The position numbers were made by a program, and so were the translations under genes. From Martinezella rhizogenes (lineage in GTDB: Bacteria; Pseudomonadota; Alphaproteobacteria; Rhizobiales; Rhizobiaceae): DNA of 64,000 nucleotides. This document shows, piece by piece, positions 61,600-64,000 of this stretch. A model generated the notes under the pieces. It did not search any database. It was not told the DNA's origin and worked only from the letters and a program-made list of their open reading frames with translations. Where the stretch lies: assembly GCF_027460065.1 (NCBI RefSeq), contig NZ_JAPYZZ010000005.1:241539-305538 (forward strand), written 5' to 3'. Every line of letters begins with the position of its first letter. The first letter of the stretch is position 1.

Positions 61600-63594
61600 A
61601 TGCATTTCGAAACGACCAAACACGGCTTCACGCTCGCGATCGGCAACCGCACCATCCTTTCCCATTCGCCCGAAAACCCGGCCTTCTTTGCCGGTTTCGG
61701 CAACGAACGAATGGATATGTATCGCGGCAATTTCGAGATCGAAGACTATGTCATCGAGCGCACCGCCCTGCGCCATGCCGAGGTCAGTGGCGACAGCGTC
61801 ACGCTCTCCTCGGCACCGGGACAGGCACCGCGCCTTCGCCTGACGCTCGAAGGCAACGCTATCAGGCTGACGGCGCTGGACGAGACGATCAACCGCCTCT
61901 GGCTGCGCGTCTTCGCGGAGACGGACGAGCATGTCTGGGGTGGTGGCGAGCAGATGTCCTATTTCGACATGCGCGGCCGGCGCTTCCCGCTCTGGACCTC
62001 CGAGCCCGGGGTCGGTCGCGACAAGACCACCGAAATCACCTTCAAGTCTGATGTCAGCGGCAAGGCGGGTGGTGATTATTACAACACCAACTATCCGCAG
62101 CCGACCTGGCTCTCCTCGCGCAAATACGCCCTGCATGTGGAAACGAGCGCCTATTCGGTTTTCGACTTCCGCAATGGCGATTTCCACGAGATCGAAATCT
62201 GGGCCATCCCCGAAAAGATCGAATTTTTTGCCGGTGACAGTTTCACCGATATCGTCTCGGCCCTGTCACTGCGGTTCGGACGCCAGCCGGAACTCCCTGA
62301 TTGGATCTATAACGGCGCGATCATCGGGTTAAAGGACGGCGCCAACTCCTTTGCACGGCTGGAGAAAATCCGTGCTGCCGGAACGAAGGTGTCCGGCCTG
62401 TGGTGTGAAGACTGGGTAGGGCTTCGCCAGACATCCTTCGGCGCACGCCTCTTCTGGGACTGGCAGGCGAATGACACGCGCTACCCGCATCTGCGCCAGA
62501 AGATCGCCGAGCTTGCCGACCAGGGCATTCGTTTCCTGGGCTATGTGAACCCCTATCTCTGCGTCGACGGACCGCTCTTTCCTGTCGCTGAAGCGGCCGG
62601 TTATTTCGCCACCGATACGGATGGAAAGACGGCGTTGGTGGACTTCGGCGAATTCGATTGCGGCGTGGTGGATTTCACCAATCCGGCCGCCGCCGACTGG
62701 TTCGCCGAAGAGATCATCGGCAAAAACATGCTGGATTTCGGCCTTTCCGGCTGGATGGCCGATTTCGGCGAATATCTGCCGATCGATATCAAGCTGTCCA
62801 ACGGCATCGATGCCAAGCTGATGCACAATGCCTGGCCCACGCTCTGGGCCGAGGTCAATGCGAAGGGCGTCGAAAGCCGGGGCAAGACAGGTGAAGCACT
62901 TTTCTTCATGCGCGCAGGTTTCACCGGCGTACAGGCTCATTGCCCGCTGATCTGGGGCGGCGACCAGTCGGTCGACTTCTCCCGTCATGATGGACTTGTC
63001 ACCGTCATCTGCGGTGCGCTCTCCTCCGGCCTTTTGGGCAATGCCTATCATCACTCAGACATTGGCGGCTACACCAGCCTGTTCGGCAATGTCCGAACGG
63101 CGGAACTCATCATGCGCTGGACGGAGATGGCCGTCTTCACCCCGGTCATGCGCACCCATGAGGGCAACCGGCCGCGTGACAATCTGCAGATCGATCAGGA
63201 TGAAACGGTTCTCGCCCATTTCGCCCGCATGACGGCCATCTACGTCGCACTCGCCCCCTATCTGAAATCGCTTTCCACCGAGGCTGCAAAGACGGGCCTG
63301 CCGGTGCAGCGTCCGCTTTTCCTGCATTACGAAAATGAGACGCAGACCTATGCCATTCAGGACTGCTATCTCTACGGGGCGGATATGCTTGTCGCGCCGG
63401 TCTGGAAGGCGGGTGAAACGCAACGTTCGCTCTACCTTCCGGGTGATGGCGAATGGGTGCATCTCTGGAGCGGCGCGCGTCATCCCGGCGGACGAGACAT
63501 CACCGTCGACGCACCGCTTGGCGAGCCGGCAGTGTTCTATCGTGCCGATAGCAACCATCATCAGCTGTTCGAAAAGCTTCACGCCATCGTCTGA
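61600..63594 (+). CDS. smoI: Sulfoquinovosidase, glycoside hydrolase family 31
   Basis: The 664-residue GH31 enzyme releases sulfoquinovose from sulfoquinovosyl glycerol in the cytoplasm; no signal peptide is present. The nucleophile is Asp388 in WMADFGEYLP and the acid/base is Asp455 in WGGDQSVDF. The spacing of 67 residues equals that in E. coli YihQ (405 and 472). The start of the barrel is marked by LPDWIYNGAIIGL, and the sulfonate-binding region is expected near SGLWCEDWVG. Size and catalytic numbering fit the characterised Agrobacterium sulfoquinovosidase as I recall it. It is the last gene of smoEFGHI. A weak hairpin (63617-63641) separates it from the convergent gene. Confidence 0.96.
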   Translation: MHFETTKHGFTLAIGNRTILSHSPENPAFFAGFGNERMDMYRGNFEIEDYVIERTALRHAEVSGDSVTLSSAPGQAPRLRLTLEGNAIRLTALDETINRLWLRVFAETDEHVWGGGEQMSYFDMRGRRFPLWTSEPGVGRDKTTEITFKSDVSGKAGGDYYNTNYPQPTWLSSRKYALHVETSAYSVFDFRNGDFHEIEIWAIPEKIEFFAGDSFTDIVSALSLRFGRQPELPDWIYNGAIIGLKDGANSFARLEKIRAAGTKVSGLWCEDWVGLRQTSFGARLFWDWQANDTRYPHLRQKIAELADQGIRFLGYVNPYLCVDGPLFPVAEAAGYFATDTDGKTALVDFGEFDCGVVDFTNPAAADWFAEEIIGKNMLDFGLSGWMADFGEYLPIDIKLSNGIDAKLMHNAWPTLWAEVNAKGVESRGKTGEALFFMRAGFTGVQAHCPLIWGGDQSVDFSRHDGLVTVICGALSSGLLGNAYHHSDIGGYTSLFGNVRTAELIMRWTEMAVFTPVMRTHEGNRPRDNLQIDQDETVLAHFARMTAIYVALAPYLKSLSTEAAKTGLPVQRPLFLHYENETQTYAIQDCYLYGADMLVAPVWKAGETQRSLYLPGDGEWVHLWSGARHPGGRDITVDAPLGEPAVFYRADSNHHQLFEKLHAIV

Positions 63595-63618
63595 AGGCTA
63601 AAGGCTTTGTCCTTGGCA

Positions 63619-64000
63619 TCACCCCGTCAGGCGGGGTGATGTGATAGCCTTCTTGAAAAGCGCGGTCATCGCATCACTGATGCCCTGCGACGGGCTGACT
63701 TCGAAGAACAGCCCCGGCGAAGCGCAGGACTGCATGCGTGCACCGATTTCCGGCTGAAACGGCTTGATCCAGCTATTATACCAGTCGTTGGTCGGCAGCG
63801 GCAGGTAGGTGGTGTAGAGCACGGCGATGCGAAAACCCTTTTCCTTCAGCTTCGTGCAATATTTGAGGTCGATCGGTTCCTGACAACGGCCGCCCGTGGT
63901 TTTTTTGGTGCAGGTGACGGCTTGTAGCTATCGCCGACGCCATCGGTCACGAAGAAGACGATCTTTTCCGGGCTCGCCGAACTCGCGCCCGTGCCCGAAG
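63619..64000 (-). pseudogene. TadG-like Flp pilus protein, 3' part with a frameshift
   Basis: The C-terminal end (VLYTTYLPLPTNDWYNSW, then MQSCASPGLFFEVSPSQGISDAMTALF) is that of TadG-type proteins with a von Willebrand domain, which belong to the Flp/Tad pilus and surface system. Upstream, KIVFFVTDGVGDSYKPS is in a different frame. The upstream frame is open from 64000 down to a TGA at 63846-63848; the downstream frame is open only up to a TAG at 63928-63930. One missing base between about 63900 and 63922, near a run of seven A on the coding strand, would explain this. It may be a true mutation, slippage site or sequence error. The gene continues beyond the window. Confidence 0.65.

Noticed and set aside
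63617..63641. Strong terminator between smoI and the TadG-like gene
   Set aside because: CATCACCCCG and CGGGGTGATG form a good 10-bp stem, but there is no T-run in either direction and the TadG-like stop codon lies inside it, so I list it only as a possible weak terminator.

Overview
The window looks like chromosomal DNA of an alphaproteobacterium of the Rhizobiaceae, most probably Agrobacterium. The reasons are the high-GC codon usage, the many ABC and TRAP uptake operons, minCDE on a replicon rich in catabolic genes, intergenic palindromic repeats of a type common in rhizobia, and a complete sulfoquinovose monooxygenase (smo) cluster. From memory, the order of amidohydrolase, RND pump, autotransporter and smo genes matches the linear chromosome of A. 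tumefaciens C58 (about Atu3240 to Atu3286). I could not check this by alignment. No rRNA, tRNA, CRISPR array, transposase or integrase was seen.

Layout. 1-9410: a sugar ABC operon on the minus strand (binding protein, two permeases, ATPase, TIM-barrel isomerase/epimerase, Gfo/Idh/MocA dehydrogenase), divergent from a ROK repressor followed by a second dehydrogenase and a ThuA-like protein. A matched pair of operator-like sites lies in the divergent promoter region. 9452-15343: an amidase, then a GGDEF-EAL c-di-GMP protein followed by two GltI-like binding proteins without permeases. 15385-17221: minCDE, with a CtrA-type box upstream. 17620-30007: a HAD phosphatase, a GntR-controlled TRAP transporter, an idonate/gulonate-type dehydrogenase and mannonate dehydratase, a VanZ-like protein, a 2,5-dioxovalerate-type aldehyde dehydrogenase and a second TRAP system.

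30108-39746: an oligopeptide-type ABC transporter whose genes are interleaved with a SelA-like PLP enzyme, a cog3964 amidohydrolase, a RidA protein and an IclR regulator. This looks like a dedicated catabolic route for an acylated D-amino or hydroxy acid, and it is the best candidate for an undescribed pathway here. 40181-44056: a small polysaccharide island (GT4 transferase, acyltransferase, Wza-like exporter). 44355-53327: an RND efflux pair, an IalB-like protein and a large autotransporter.

53548-63594: smoABC on the minus strand and smoD, smoEFGHI on the plus strand. SmoEFGH imports sulfoquinovosyl glycerol or sulfoquinovose, SmoI releases sulfoquinovose, SmoC with SmoA removes sulfite, and SmoB reduces 6-oxoglucose to glucose. 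Two near-identical 19-bp sites at the smoC and smoE promoters are likely SmoD operators. The window ends in a TadG-like gene that carries a frameshift.

Four palindromic intergenic repeats sit in gaps between genes. Two of them share a conserved core but have different ends, and one supplies the C-terminal codons of the VanZ-like gene.
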